Below, piece by piece: positions 1 through 8,075 of a stretch of DNA of 64,000 nucleotides. A model generated the notes under the pieces. That model had not been told where the DNA came from. It did not search any database and saw only the letters and a program-made list of their open reading frames with translations. How positions within the stretch are numbered: the stretch's first letter is position 1; each line of letters begins with the position of its first letter. Made by a program: the position numbers and the translations under genes. The DNA is taken from positions 3,358,001-3,422,000 of the forward strand of contig NZ_LR134338.1 in NCBI RefSeq assembly GCF_900637055.1, in the 5' to 3' direction. The DNA is from Brevibacillus brevis. GTDB taxonomy: Bacteria > Bacillota > Bacilli > Brevibacillales > Brevibacillaceae.

Positions 1-742
1 CAGCGAGCTTGTAAAAAATGCTTGCCATAACGGAGCTGTAAATCACAGAGTCCATCATACTGCCGCTCTCGTCCACGACAATGACGATGTTCCATTTGTT
101 GTGATGCTGGATATTGCTATGGAAATACAGTTCATCGATGATAAAACGGCTTTTTTTGCGGTCGTAGTTTTTCAAGTTTTTGCGAATCGTTTTATGGACA
201 TCCAGATTTTTCATCGACTTCGTATAGCCGCGCTTGTGGCGATTGCGTTTGCCGACGATGCTGGTCTGCACTTCATTCTCAAGCTGACGCCGCAGATCGT
301 CTACGACCTTGCGTACAATTTCCTTTGCACTTTTCACGACCTCTCCTTTCATCCTGCCTTTAAATTGGAGGATGTTTTTCAAGAGGGTCATGTTGGGCTC
401 CATGCTTTCCAACACTTTTTTGTCTGTCAACAGCTCTGTCATGTTATAGCGGTCCAGAGCTTGCCGCTCAAGGATTTCTACCGTTTTTTTGGGAAACAGC
501 TTGCGGATTTTATTCAGCCAGGAGGGAACCGTCAATGCCGAATCTCCCCGGCCGCCTTCTTTTCGATAGCCTTGCTCTTCTCCGTATTCACGGTTGTATA
601 AAAATTCAAGAATCGAGTCTAGTTCCTGATAGGAAAACTCGGATGATTGATAGACCCCGCTGCCTTCCAATGATTCCTCGGCATGAGAGCCTAATAACAA
701 CCGCCAGCGGTTCAAGGCTTCGCGGCTCAAATCAGGTTCCAT
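1..742 (-). CDS. VWA-domain protein, YehP-like (C-terminus outside window)
   Basis: The gene runs off the left edge, so about 247 N-terminal residues are visible. Seen: the ATG at 742 is preceded by GGAGGAG and overlaps the end of the DUF5682 gene by 16 nt. The N-terminal two thirds is charged and helical. A von Willebrand factor A domain begins at the edge, with the metal-coordinating MIDAS motif DESGS near residue 224 after a hydrophobic strand. Family knowledge: VWA proteins paired with MoxR ATPases act as metal-dependent adaptors or co-chaperones. The order ATPase-DUF5682-VWA matches E. coli yehL-yehM-yehP. Inference: this is the YehP-like partner, and a SWIM zinc-finger (YehQ-like) gene may follow to the left. 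The substrate is unknown. Confidence 0.85.
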   Translation of the reverse strand, partial: MEPDLSREALNRWRLLLGSHAEESLEGSGVYQSSEFSYQELDSILEFLYNREYGEEQGYRKEGGRGDSALTVPSWLNKIRKLFPKKTVEILERQALDRYNMTELLTDKKVLESMEPNMTLLKNILQFKGRMKGEVVKSAKEIVRKVVDDLRRQLENEVQTSIVGKRNRHKRGYTKSMKNLDVHKTIRKNLKNYDRKKSRFIIDELYFHSNIQHHNKWNIVIVVDESGSMMDSVIYSSVMASIFYKLA

Positions 743-3129
743 TTGGCAAACTCCTCCTTGATCGCTTGATCGAGCATGCGGGCATCACGCAAGGTACGCT
801 CATCGATGACTGGATTCGTGACTTGTTCCACCGTCGTTTGAAAGAGAGCTGCCACTTTTTCCGAGAGCATACTAATTTCCATTGGGCTAAAATATGTAAA
901 CGCCAATCGCAGTTCGGGCACCACCTGCAAAAAGTCGTTGTAGGCCAAGGATGTAATCATCTGGTGCAGATCGCGCAGGATTTCTTCCTGATGGAAGAGG
1001 TAGTCACGAGCCACGATAAAGACGCCATGTAAATACGCGGCGGTATGCAGCATTTGCTCAGGCGAGCCGAACATATATGCACGTGCACGTCGGGAGATTT
1101 CTGCGCGCTCTAACACTTCGAGATTGCACAAGATTGCGACCACTACCCCCACCAGTTTTGCGGGGAGCTTGTCGTTACGCATCAATTCCAGCAGTTGATC
1201 ACTGAAAATCTCTCGGGAATCATCTGCCTGTCTCTTCTCACTCAGCATGTAGAGGAATTTGAGCTGATCGGCCAACTCATCCAGTTCGTTGGGGTTCGGG
1301 TTTCCCTGCTCGACGATTTTGGTCACAGCCTGGTAATATACCTCTTCCACCAAGCTCTCCAGCCGTTCTGTTTCGATAAGACCGAACAACCGTTTTTGTT
1401 CCAAAAGAATCGTGAGTGTCTTCAACGTTTTGCAAAGAGAGAGAAAATGTCCATCCTGCCGAACGGACTCTTCTACAAATTCAAAGAGCCTTTCCGATAG
1501 CTCTTCCAATCCCATGACGACCGCCATCAAGAGCCATTTTGCCAGCTCATGGCTCTGGTGCTGCGGCATTTCTTTTACCATATCGGCTAGCTTTTGCGAA
1601 GCTGCCTCCTTCACCGTCCCACCGTACACCGAGCTCTCAATCAGTCGGGCTTCGACGAAGGAGGAATAGCTGTAGCGCCATGTTTCTCGGACAAGATTGA
1701 CATTTCGGTTGTTCATCCAGTCTGGTCCTGCTTCTTTGGCGCAAAACTCTGTACCCAAGAACTGCATGCAGTGAAAAAACTGGCTGGCTTCGCGATGCGA
1801 CTTCTTGGCATACAATTCGAGCACCTTCTGATTGCGCCCTGTTGTCGTGATCGCGAGCTTTAGCGATTTACATCTGTCTTTGCAATCGCGAACGATGGGC
1901 ACATCCAGTGAATTGGGGGCTACCTCCCCGATTCCATCTCCTGTCAACAGCTCTCGCAATGTCTCGATCGGCTGTGAAGTTGCAATCGAGCGTTCGCCTT
2001 TTGTAAAAGCAGAGAGAACGGAATCGATCAACTCATAGGCACCGCCCTCCGCCTTTTCCCGCATGACAGCCAAGCCGTTCATGAGGCTGTACGCTTCGAT
2101 TGCATCCGCAGTTGACGTCGTTTCTCCTTTGTCACGAAGCCTTATGAGCAGTTGAGGGAGGTACATCAAGGCGCTTTTCGAGAAGGGAGCACGCTCCTTC
2201 TTCTCCAGTGCCTTCCACACACTCTCGTAGTAGTGAACGTACGGCATCCCGCTTGCGTATCCATTCAACTGATCTGCTTCCTGGTACGTGTACACCATCG
2301 GATATATTTTTTCTTCCTGCACCTTTTGTATCTTGTAGGGAGTCTTGCGCTCCTCAATGAGTCCGTATGTATGAAAGCCCCCGGTAATCACGAGAATTCT
2401 CGCATGTTTTTTCTTTGCCTCTGCAATTTTTTGACGCATGTGCGCCTCGCGAATCAAATCGCCTTCCGCTTCCAACGTAGCGTCATCATAGCATTTTCGA
2501 GACAGGTAGCAGTAGGCAAAGACATCCTTCACGAAATCCTGCGTCTGTTTGCGAATACCATCAATCTCAAAAACCTTTTCCCATAGCTCATCGAAGTTCC
2601 GGCATTTCATCGTCTGGCACAATCGCTGAATAAACTGCGAGCCTGCCAGCATGCGCTCATCGTGATAGGACAGCTTTTCATTCTTCTTTTTCAAATCATG
2701 GCCGTCTTCCAAGCTTTCGAGGCGGCTTCCGTAGCTTAGATCAATGAAAGCAGCAGGAATCTGCCGGCGTTTTGCTTCGACCAAGGCCACATATTCCGGC
2801 GAATACAGAAGAAACGGAAAGTAACAGACGTATTTTTTCTCCCCTGAGGCGTACGCGTAATAAATGCTCACAGGAGGCTTCGTCCGTTCATCCGTCAAGA
2901 TCGGAATGATATGATTGCTATGGTCCGGGCCTTCAATCAGAATGATTTCCGGTTGATACTCTTCGATTGTTTTTTTCAAATGAAACGCGCAGGCAGGACT
3001 ATGATGACGAACCGGGAAATAGACAACCTGTTTGCTGAGGTTGTAGACCTCTTCTTCGACGAATGACTTTATGAAGCGGTCCTGACTGTTTATTTGATCC
3101 ATTTCTTCTCGTTGTAATACGTTCCCCAT
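727..3129 (-). CDS. DUF5682 family protein, YehM-like
   Basis: An 800-residue soluble protein without signal peptide or membrane segments. Seen: an N-terminal block with PVRHHSPA (about residue 40), an ILIEGP strand (about 65) and, near residue 250, a strand ending in TGGFHTYGL. These spaced His/Glu/Gly motifs recall the TIKI/TraB/EreA-like hydrolase superfamily; that link is inferred from motifs only. The C-terminal 400 residues are helical and repeat-like. The start at 3129 has GGAAGAGGG upstream and overlaps the ATPase gene by 40 nt. An in-frame ATG at 3102 would reduce the overlap to 13 nt but has a weaker site. It sits between the MoxR ATPase and the VWA gene, both overlapping it, so the three products are probably made as a unit. 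Biochemical function is unknown. Confidence 0.85.
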   Translation of the reverse strand: MGNVLQREEMDQINSQDRFIKSFVEEEVYNLSKQVVYFPVRHHSPACAFHLKKTIEEYQPEIILIEGPDHSNHIIPILTDERTKPPVSIYYAYASGEKKYVCYFPFLLYSPEYVALVEAKRRQIPAAFIDLSYGSRLESLEDGHDLKKKNEKLSYHDERMLAGSQFIQRLCQTMKCRNFDELWEKVFEIDGIRKQTQDFVKDVFAYCYLSRKCYDDATLEAEGDLIREAHMRQKIAEAKKKHARILVITGGFHTYGLIEERKTPYKIQKVQEEKIYPMVYTYQEADQLNGYASGMPYVHYYESVWKALEKKERAPFSKSALMYLPQLLIRLRDKGETTSTADAIEAYSLMNGLAVMREKAEGGAYELIDSVLSAFTKGERSIATSQPIETLRELLTGDGIGEVAPNSLDVPIVRDCKDRCKSLKLAITTTGRNQKVLELYAKKSHREASQFFHCMQFLGTEFCAKEAGPDWMNNRNVNLVRETWRYSYSSFVEARLIESSVYGGTVKEAASQKLADMVKEMPQHQSHELAKWLLMAVVMGLEELSERLFEFVEESVRQDGHFLSLCKTLKTLTILLEQKRLFGLIETERLESLVEEVYYQAVTKIVEQGNPNPNELDELADQLKFLYMLSEKRQADDSREIFSDQLLELMRNDKLPAKLVGVVVAILCNLEVLERAEISRRARAYMFGSPEQMLHTAAYLHGVFIVARDYLFHQEEILRDLHQMITSLAYNDFLQVVPELRLAFTYFSPMEISMLSEKVAALFQTTVEQVTNPVIDERTLRDARMLDQAIKEEFAKWNLI

Positions 3130-4190
3130 AGACCCTCTTCCTTTGCCCGTTCTTTGACCACTTTGGTAAAGTAGGTTTTCAGGATATTTGCGTCCTTTTG
3201 ATTTTCCTTGACGACCGCTCCCAGCATGTTCTGTACCAGTCGATCCATGGAAATTGGCCTGCCATCATAGTAATGGGACGTCATCGCACTTTGAACATAG
3301 ACGGATACGGCTTCGGCTGTACTCATCACGGATTGAGGGGAATCGATTTTGAAACCTTCCTTGGTCTCGCCCATACGCAGTTCCATGAAGGTCGTCGCCA
3401 ATATCTCAACCACATCCCGATCGATTTCGATGTTTACGCCACTTTGCTCCAGAATCACTTTTGCTTGGGATTCGATAATTTGTGCTTCCATTTTCACATG
3501 ATTAATCGGCGCGATTGTCTCGAAGTTAAAACGGCGTTTGAGCGCGCTGCTCATTTCATTGACGCCTTTGTCCCGCAGATTCGCTGTTGCGATGATATTA
3601 AAACCGGGCTTCGCAAACAGGATGCCGTCTGACAGCTCGGGGATGTTCATCACCTTGTCGCTCAAAATACTAATCAACACGTCTTGGACCTCAAACGGGC
3701 AACGGGTAATTTCTTCAAAACGGGTAATGATTCCCTTGCTCATTCCGGTGTATAACGGGGAAGGAACCAGCGCTTGCAGCGAAGGACCTTTGTCCAGCAG
3801 CATCGCGTAGTTCCAGGAGTATTTGATCATATCCTCAGTCGTTCCTGCCGTGCCTTGGATCGTATTCGTGCTCGTTCCGGAGATGGCCGCAGACAGCAGC
3901 TCAGACAGCATCGTCTTTGCCGTTCCAGGTTCACCGACGAGCATCAAGCCGCGATTGCCTGCCAACGTGACGATTGCACGCTCAATAAGCACATCGTCTC
4001 CATAAAACTTCTTCGTAATCGTTATACTTTCGCCCTCATAAGAGAGGGGGTCATCTGTTCCTAAAATAAAATCGCGCACAGCTCTGGGCGACATCAGCCA
4101 ATTGGGAGGTTTTGTCCCTGTATCATGGGATCGCAGTGCATTCAGCTGTTTGGCATATAACACTTCCATAGGTGGCTTCATTGTTTCCAT
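3090..4190 (-). CDS. MoxR-type AAA ATPase, YehL-like
   Basis: A 366-residue AAA ATPase and first gene of the three-gene unit. Seen: Walker A GEPGTAKT at about residues 86-93, followed by the segment where Walker B is expected, which reads RFEEITR rather than the usual hydrophobic-DE. Later there is a sensor-1-like ATANLRD and an arginine-rich LKRRF. Family knowledge: MoxR ATPases remodel or activate partner proteins, usually together with a VWA protein. The ATG at 4190 has GGAGTG nine bases upstream. A GTG at 4202 in the same frame lacks a binding site. It overlaps the DUF5682 gene downstream, which suggests translational coupling. The closest known arrangement is E. coli yehL-yehM-yehP. The target of remodelling is not known. 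Confidence 0.88.
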   Translation of the reverse strand: METMKPPMEVLYAKQLNALRSHDTGTKPPNWLMSPRAVRDFILGTDDPLSYEGESITITKKFYGDDVLIERAIVTLAGNRGLMLVGEPGTAKTMLSELLSAAISGTSTNTIQGTAGTTEDMIKYSWNYAMLLDKGPSLQALVPSPLYTGMSKGIITRFEEITRCPFEVQDVLISILSDKVMNIPELSDGILFAKPGFNIIATANLRDKGVNEMSSALKRRFNFETIAPINHVKMEAQIIESQAKVILEQSGVNIEIDRDVVEILATTFMELRMGETKEGFKIDSPQSVMSTAEAVSVYVQSAMTSHYYDGRPISMDRLVQNMLGAVVKENQKDANILKTYFTKVVKERAKEEGLWGTYYNEKKWIK

Positions 4191-4333
4191 CCAAGTGCCC
4201 ACTCCATTTCTGGTTGTTCTTGAAAAATATGTATACTAGTAAAAATGAAAACATATGTTTGTCAGGAAAAGAAGGGTATTTGTACCCAATATTAGGAAGG
4301 ATATGTGAAAAGATGTGAAATGAGTACTACACG

Positions 4334-4367
4334 AAAAAAAGCGCCCTGGGTCCCCAAGACGCTTTTC
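4334..4367 (-). terminator. Rho-independent terminator after kynA
   Basis: On the minus strand AAAAGCG and CGCTTTT form the base of a hairpin with a TGGG/CCCA inner stem, ending in a T run. It lies 23 nt beyond the kynA stop and separates kynA from the ATPase unit. Confidence 0.75.
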
Positions 4368-4389
4368 TTGCTTTTTTTGATGAACTTTT

Positions 4390-5250
4390 CTACAACTGTG
4401 TCCGCAAGCTCCACAGCTCAGGGAAAAAACGGTGATCGAGCGCTCTACGCAAGTACATGACGCCTGATGACCCTCCTGTTCCCGGCTTTTGGCCTATGAT
4501 GCGTTCAACTGTCGTCATATGGTTAAAACGCCATTGCTGTTGCTGACTGGCGATATCCACCAGCTTTTCTGCCAACTCGTACAGATCCCAATACTGGTTC
4601 ACATTTCGATACACGGTCAGCCAGGCTTGCTCTACACTCTGATTGGGTTGGTATGGCTGTGACCAATCGCGATTCAAGCATTCCGGATCAATCGGCAAGC
4701 CACGGGCAGCCATCTCCCTGATCGCCGCATCGTAAATGCTAGGCTGCTGCAAGGCCGCACTCATTTGGGCGTGAAGCTTCGGTTGATGCACATACACCGC
4801 TAGGACATGCTGGTTCTTATAACCTAGCGTAAATTCGATGAGTCGGTTTTGATAGGATTGAAAACCGGACGAATGACCCAGCTTGTCACGGAACTGGAGG
4901 TAGTCTGCTGGCGTCAATGTAGAAAGGACATCCCACGATTTAATCAATTGCTGCTGGATACGCGAGACTCGCGCGAACATTTTGAAAGCAGGCTCCAGAT
5001 CGTGATTGCAGATGCACTCATTTGCTGCTGACAGTTCATGCAAAATTTGTTTCATCCATAGCTCACTCACCTGATGAATGATAATAAACAGCATTTCATC
5101 ATGATGGCTGGATTGGCATTGTTGACTCGACAAGATTTGATCGAGCTGTAAATAATCGCCGTACGTCATCTCTTTTTGGAAATCAGTATGAATCTGCGTC
5201 TCCATTGAAGTGTCGTTTGGTTGATTACTTCCTTGTTCATGTGGTCTCAT
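4390..5250 (-). CDS. kynA: Tryptophan 2,3-dioxygenase
   Basis: A 286-residue heme dioxygenase converting L-tryptophan to N-formylkynurenine, the first step of the kynurenine pathway. Seen: the family signature around [12 protein letters not shown] (residues 49-60), which includes the active-site His, and the C-terminal segment [11 protein letters not shown] followed by GTGGSSGV, which carries the proximal heme His and substrate loop. The length matches bacterial family members (about 280-300). AAAGGAGGT lies 9 nt before the ATG. It starts 80 nt after the substrate-binding protein gene with no terminator seen between, so it may be the last gene of the ABC transporter transcript. kynB and kynU are not in the window. 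Confidence 0.96.
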   Translation of the reverse strand: MRPHEQGSNQPNDTSMETQIHTDFQKEMTYGDYLQLDQILSSQQCQSSHHDEMLFIIIHQVSELWMKQILHELSAANECICNHDLEPAFKMFARVSRIQQQLIKSWDVLSTLTPADYLQFRDKLGHSSGFQSYQNRLIEFTLGYKNQHVLAVYVHQPKLHAQMSAALQQPSIYDAAIREMAARGLPIDPECLNRDWSQPYQPNQSVEQAWLTVYRNVNQYWDLYELAEKLVDIASQQQQWRFNHMTTVERIIGQKPGTGGSSGVMYLRRALDHRFFPELWSLRTQL

Positions 5251-5330
5251 CGCGGCATGACCTCCTTTCCCATCTAATTCCTTTCCACCCCTCGTTCCTC
5301 CTGCTGGATCTCCCTTCTTCTTACCCGATA

Positions 5331-6326
5331 TTATTTCGATGCTTCTAAATATTTCAAATCGATCAAGCCGTCGATTTTATTACTGGAAATATAGCCGGCT
5401 TCCTGGCTGATATCGGCCATTTCCTGAATGACTTTTTCATTGACCGCCGTTGTTACTTCCAAACGGGAAAAGGCTGCCTGCACTTCTTTTTTGCTCAGTT
5501 CTTTGCCAGTCAGACCTTTCAAATGCTTGATGATCAGGTCTTGGCTTTCTTCGGGATTTTCCTGAATGAATTTGACTGCCTTTTTATGTGCTTGCAGATA
5601 GGCGGTTGCCAATCCTTCTCGTTTCAGAAACTCATCGCTGGCTGCTACGACAGTATTGGTTGATTCTTTGCCCCAAGCGAATTGATCCCAGTCCAAAAGC
5701 AATTTTCCTTCTGCCTGATTTTCCAGTACATATCCCCATGGCTCTTGAGTTGCTGCACCATCAACGGATTTTTGCACGAATAATGCTGCCGTATCTGCTG
5801 GAGCCGCCGCATACAGTTCCACATCTCCACCATTCGTCGTCGGTTTGAGACCAACCTCATTCAATGCTTTTCTAAGCATGACATCCTGTGTGCTGCCGAT
5901 AACCGGAATCGCGATTTTTTTGCCTTTTAAATCTTTTAGTTCCGTAATGTTGGCTGAACCATTCATGACGAGCACAGCTCCGCCATTGACCGCACCTGAA
6001 ATCAAACGATACCCGGGGTGCTTCACATAAAAGTTCAACAGCGGTCCAGGTCCGACTGTCCCTACATCAATTGCTTTGGTTGCCATCGCTTCCATAAACA
6101 ATCCGCCATTGGTGACCGTTTTTGTTTGAATCTTTACATCCGCACCAAAAGCTTCCTTGAAATAGCCTTTCTCCAGCGCGATAATCGTTGCACTATGGGT
6201 CAGATTTGGGAAATATCCGATCCTTACTTCCTTCTCAGAGGATTCTGCTCCGCCAGTAGAGCAACCGCTCGCAACCCCCATCAACAATAGGGATGCGACA
6301 ACGGTACTGAGCACTTTTTTAAGCAT
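5331..6326 (-). CDS. ABC transporter substrate-binding lipoprotein, SsuA/NitT-TauT type
   Basis: A 331-residue exported lipoprotein. Seen: a basic N-terminus (MLKK), a hydrophobic segment and a lipobox VASGC at about residues 18-22. The mature part opens with the strand-helix-strand [17 protein letters not shown], typical of SsuA/TauA/NrtA-like receptors. ATG 6326 has AAGGAG 11 nt upstream. A GTG at 6338 would sit on the binding site. It is the third gene after the ATPase and permease of the same importer. Family knowledge: such receptors bind alkanesulfonates, taurine, nitrate or small aromatic and heterocyclic compounds. The ligand cannot be read from the sequence; the adjacent kynA makes an aromatic compound worth testing. 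Confidence 0.9.
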   Translation of the reverse strand: MLKKVLSTVVASLLLMGVASGCSTGGAESSEKEVRIGYFPNLTHSATIIALEKGYFKEAFGADVKIQTKTVTNGGLFMEAMATKAIDVGTVGPGPLLNFYVKHPGYRLISGAVNGGAVLVMNGSANITELKDLKGKKIAIPVIGSTQDVMLRKALNEVGLKPTTNGGDVELYAAAPADTAALFVQKSVDGAATQEPWGYVLENQAEGKLLLDWDQFAWGKESTNTVVAASDEFLKREGLATAYLQAHKKAVKFIQENPEESQDLIIKHLKGLTGKELSKKEVQAAFSRLEVTTAVNEKVIQEMADISQEAGYISSNKIDGLIDLKYLEASK

Positions 6327-6357
6327 ATGACGACACACTCCTTAGGCCATTTTTCTT

Positions 6358-7113
6358 TTATGAATGGACTCCCCACTTCATCTGAACGTTGCGTTCGATG
6401 CGTGAAAAGACAACATTATCGACGATGGTACCGATGATCGCAATAATGATCATCACTGATATCACCAAATCCATTTGTCCAAGTGAACGTCCCATCTCGA
6501 GCAATTGACCGAGACCACCGCCACCCCCGAGCAATTCACCTGCCATAAGTGCCCGCCAGGAAAATGCCCAAGCGATTCGAAGCCCGGAGATGATCTGCGG
6601 TACGGAAGCAGGAAGAATGACTGTTCGTACAAAGTGAAAGCCAGACGAACCGTATGTCTTGGCGACTCGTTGATATAGCGGCGGGACATTTTTGAAACCG
6701 CTGGTAGCATTGACCGTCATCGTCCAGGTCGCCCCGATCGTCACGATGAACAAAATGGAGAAGTCATTTAAGCCAAACCAGATAATCGCAAGCGGGAACC
6801 AGACAATGCTCGGGATAGACTGAAGCGCTGTCACCACAAAGCCAAGCGTATCTTCTACGAGTTTGTACCTCCAAATGAAGTAACCCAATATCAGTCCGAC
6901 GATAATGGCAATGAGAAAGCCCAACAGGATTCGTCCCATGCTTTTTCCAATCGCAGCGGTAATTTGCCCGCTTATCAAGCCATTTACGAGTGTTTCGAAA
7001 ACCTGGGTCAAGCTGGGAAACATGAACGATGGGAGCCCAGATAATCTAGATGTGACTTCCCAGATCGCCGCTATCATAGCGATGAAGATGACCCGTCTTA
7101 AAGCTGTAGTCAT
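6358..7113 (-). CDS. ABC transporter permease, SsuC/TauC type
   Basis: A 251-residue inner-membrane permease with about six hydrophobic segments. Seen: the cytoplasmic EAA-type loop around residues 160-185 (FHFVRTVILPASVPQIISGL), the ATPase contact site of this family. The ATG at 7113 has AAGGAGGAA seven bases upstream. The gene starts 68 nt inside the 3' end of the ATPase gene, a longer overlap than usual. It works with the ATPase and lipoprotein encoded on either side. Family knowledge: the permease forms a homodimeric channel in NitT/TauT importers. Confidence 0.92.
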   Translation of the reverse strand: MTTALRRVIFIAMIAAIWEVTSRLSGLPSFMFPSLTQVFETLVNGLISGQITAAIGKSMGRILLGFLIAIIVGLILGYFIWRYKLVEDTLGFVVTALQSIPSIVWFPLAIIWFGLNDFSILFIVTIGATWTMTVNATSGFKNVPPLYQRVAKTYGSSGFHFVRTVILPASVPQIISGLRIAWAFSWRALMAGELLGGGGGLGQLLEMGRSLGQMDLVISVMIIIAIIGTIVDNVVFSRIERNVQMKWGVHS

Positions 7114-7888
7114 TGCCCATTTCCTCCTTCAGCACCTTTTCTATCTCTTCTTGCAGTATCGACAGCACCTTCTGCTCGGTGCTTAATGTCACACTGTCCG
7201 GCATGACTCCATCGCGCATGGCAGGAACCGCAATGATCTCCTTGATTTTGCCGGGGCGTGTGGCAAAAACGACGATCTTCTCCCCAAGCTGAACGGCCTC
7301 TCGGATATTATGGGTGACGAAAAAAATCGTGACCTTGGTCGTCCGCCAAATCTCAAGCAACTCCTTATGAAGAACCATCCTCGTCTGTTCATCCAGCGCC
7401 GAGAACGGTTCATCCATCAGCAAAATATCGGGTTCCATGACAAGTGCCCGAGCTATGGCTACACGTTGCTTCATTCCGCCTGAGAGCTGATGGGGATAGG
7501 AATGAACATACTTGCTTAAATGGACCATTTTGAGCACTTCCAGCGCCTTTTCGTTGGCTTTCGCTGCAGACATTTTCTTCAACTTGAGCCCGTATGTAAC
7601 ATTTTCCAAAACGGTTAGCCATGGAAATAATCCCGCTTCTTGAAAAACGACGACTCTGTCGGGACCGGGCTTATTCACTTTGTTGCCAGCAACGTGTATA
7701 TTACCGCTGTCCGGTTGATCCAATCCGGCTATTAAGTAGAGCAGCGTCGATTTACCACAGCCAGAGGGGCCGACAATGGAAACGAAGCTGCCCTTTTCCA
7801 CTTCAAGATTAATATCATCCAGCACCTTTACTTTTTGTTTCTGCTCATTCACAAAATGTTTCGTAACATTATCAATAGTCAGATACAT
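7046..7888 (-). CDS. ABC transporter ATP-binding protein, SsuB/TauB type
   Basis: A 280-residue ATPase energising the importer. Seen: Walker A GPSGCGKST (40-48), Q-loop in VVFQEAGLFPW (about 79-90), signature LSGGMKQ (135-141), Walker B ILLMDEP (155-161) and switch His in FVTHN. The ATG at 7888 is preceded by AGAGGTG. An upstream in-frame extension to 8014 exists but would run through the predicted promoter, so I reject it. The C-terminal ~25 residues, encoded by DNA that also encodes the permease N-terminus, extend past the usual end of the fold. It is the first gene of the transporter operon, driven by the promoter at 7937-7965. Confidence 0.93.
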   Translation of the reverse strand: MYLTIDNVTKHFVNEQKQKVKVLDDINLEVEKGSFVSIVGPSGCGKSTLLYLIAGLDQPDSGNIHVAGNKVNKPGPDRVVVFQEAGLFPWLTVLENVTYGLKLKKMSAAKANEKALEVLKMVHLSKYVHSYPHQLSGGMKQRVAIARALVMEPDILLMDEPFSALDEQTRMVLHKELLEIWRTTKVTIFFVTHNIREAVQLGEKIVVFATRPGKIKEIIAVPAMRDGVMPDSVTLSTEQKVLSILQEEIEKVLKEEMGNDYSFKTGHLHRYDSGDLGSHI

Positions 7889-7936
7889 GACTGCACCTCT
7901 TTTTATTCCAACTTTGTCGATGGGGATTATGAATAA

Positions 7937-7965
7937 ATAATGATTAATCCTATCGTTTTTGTCAA
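7937..7965 (-). promoter_or_regulatory. Sigma-A-type promoter of the ABC importer operon
   Basis: The minus strand has a perfect TTGACA (7960-7965), a 17-bp spacer and CATTAT (7937-7942). This is about 50 bp upstream of the ATPase start and downstream of the amidohydrolase terminator. Confidence 0.65.
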
Positions 7966-7977
7966 CTATAATCCAAT

Positions 7978-8004
7978 AAAAAAGGGAAGGCGGCGGGCAC
8001 CTTC
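7978..8004 (-). terminator. Terminator after amidohydrolase gene
   Basis: On the minus strand GAAGGTG pairs with CGCCTTC around a 5-nt loop, followed by CCTTTTTT. It separates the amidohydrolase gene from the ABC operon. Confidence 0.7.
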
Positions 8005-8075
8005 TCCTATTCAATGCGGTAACCTAGTTTTTTGTGCAGCATTACATGGGTCTTTGTTTATCCACTCTTTTTCCC

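Noticed and set aside
101..601. Plus-strand open frame of 166 codons
   Set aside because: Antisense to the VWA gene, which has a clear MIDAS motif and ribosome site; no domain of its own.
5251..5330. T-box or tryptophan-type leader before kynA
   Set aside because: Only 80 bp, without a T-box core or Trp-codon leader peptide.
7889..8014. N-terminal extension of the ABC ATPase to 8014
   Set aside because: It would span a good promoter, and the ATG at 7888 has its own ribosome site and the normal family start.
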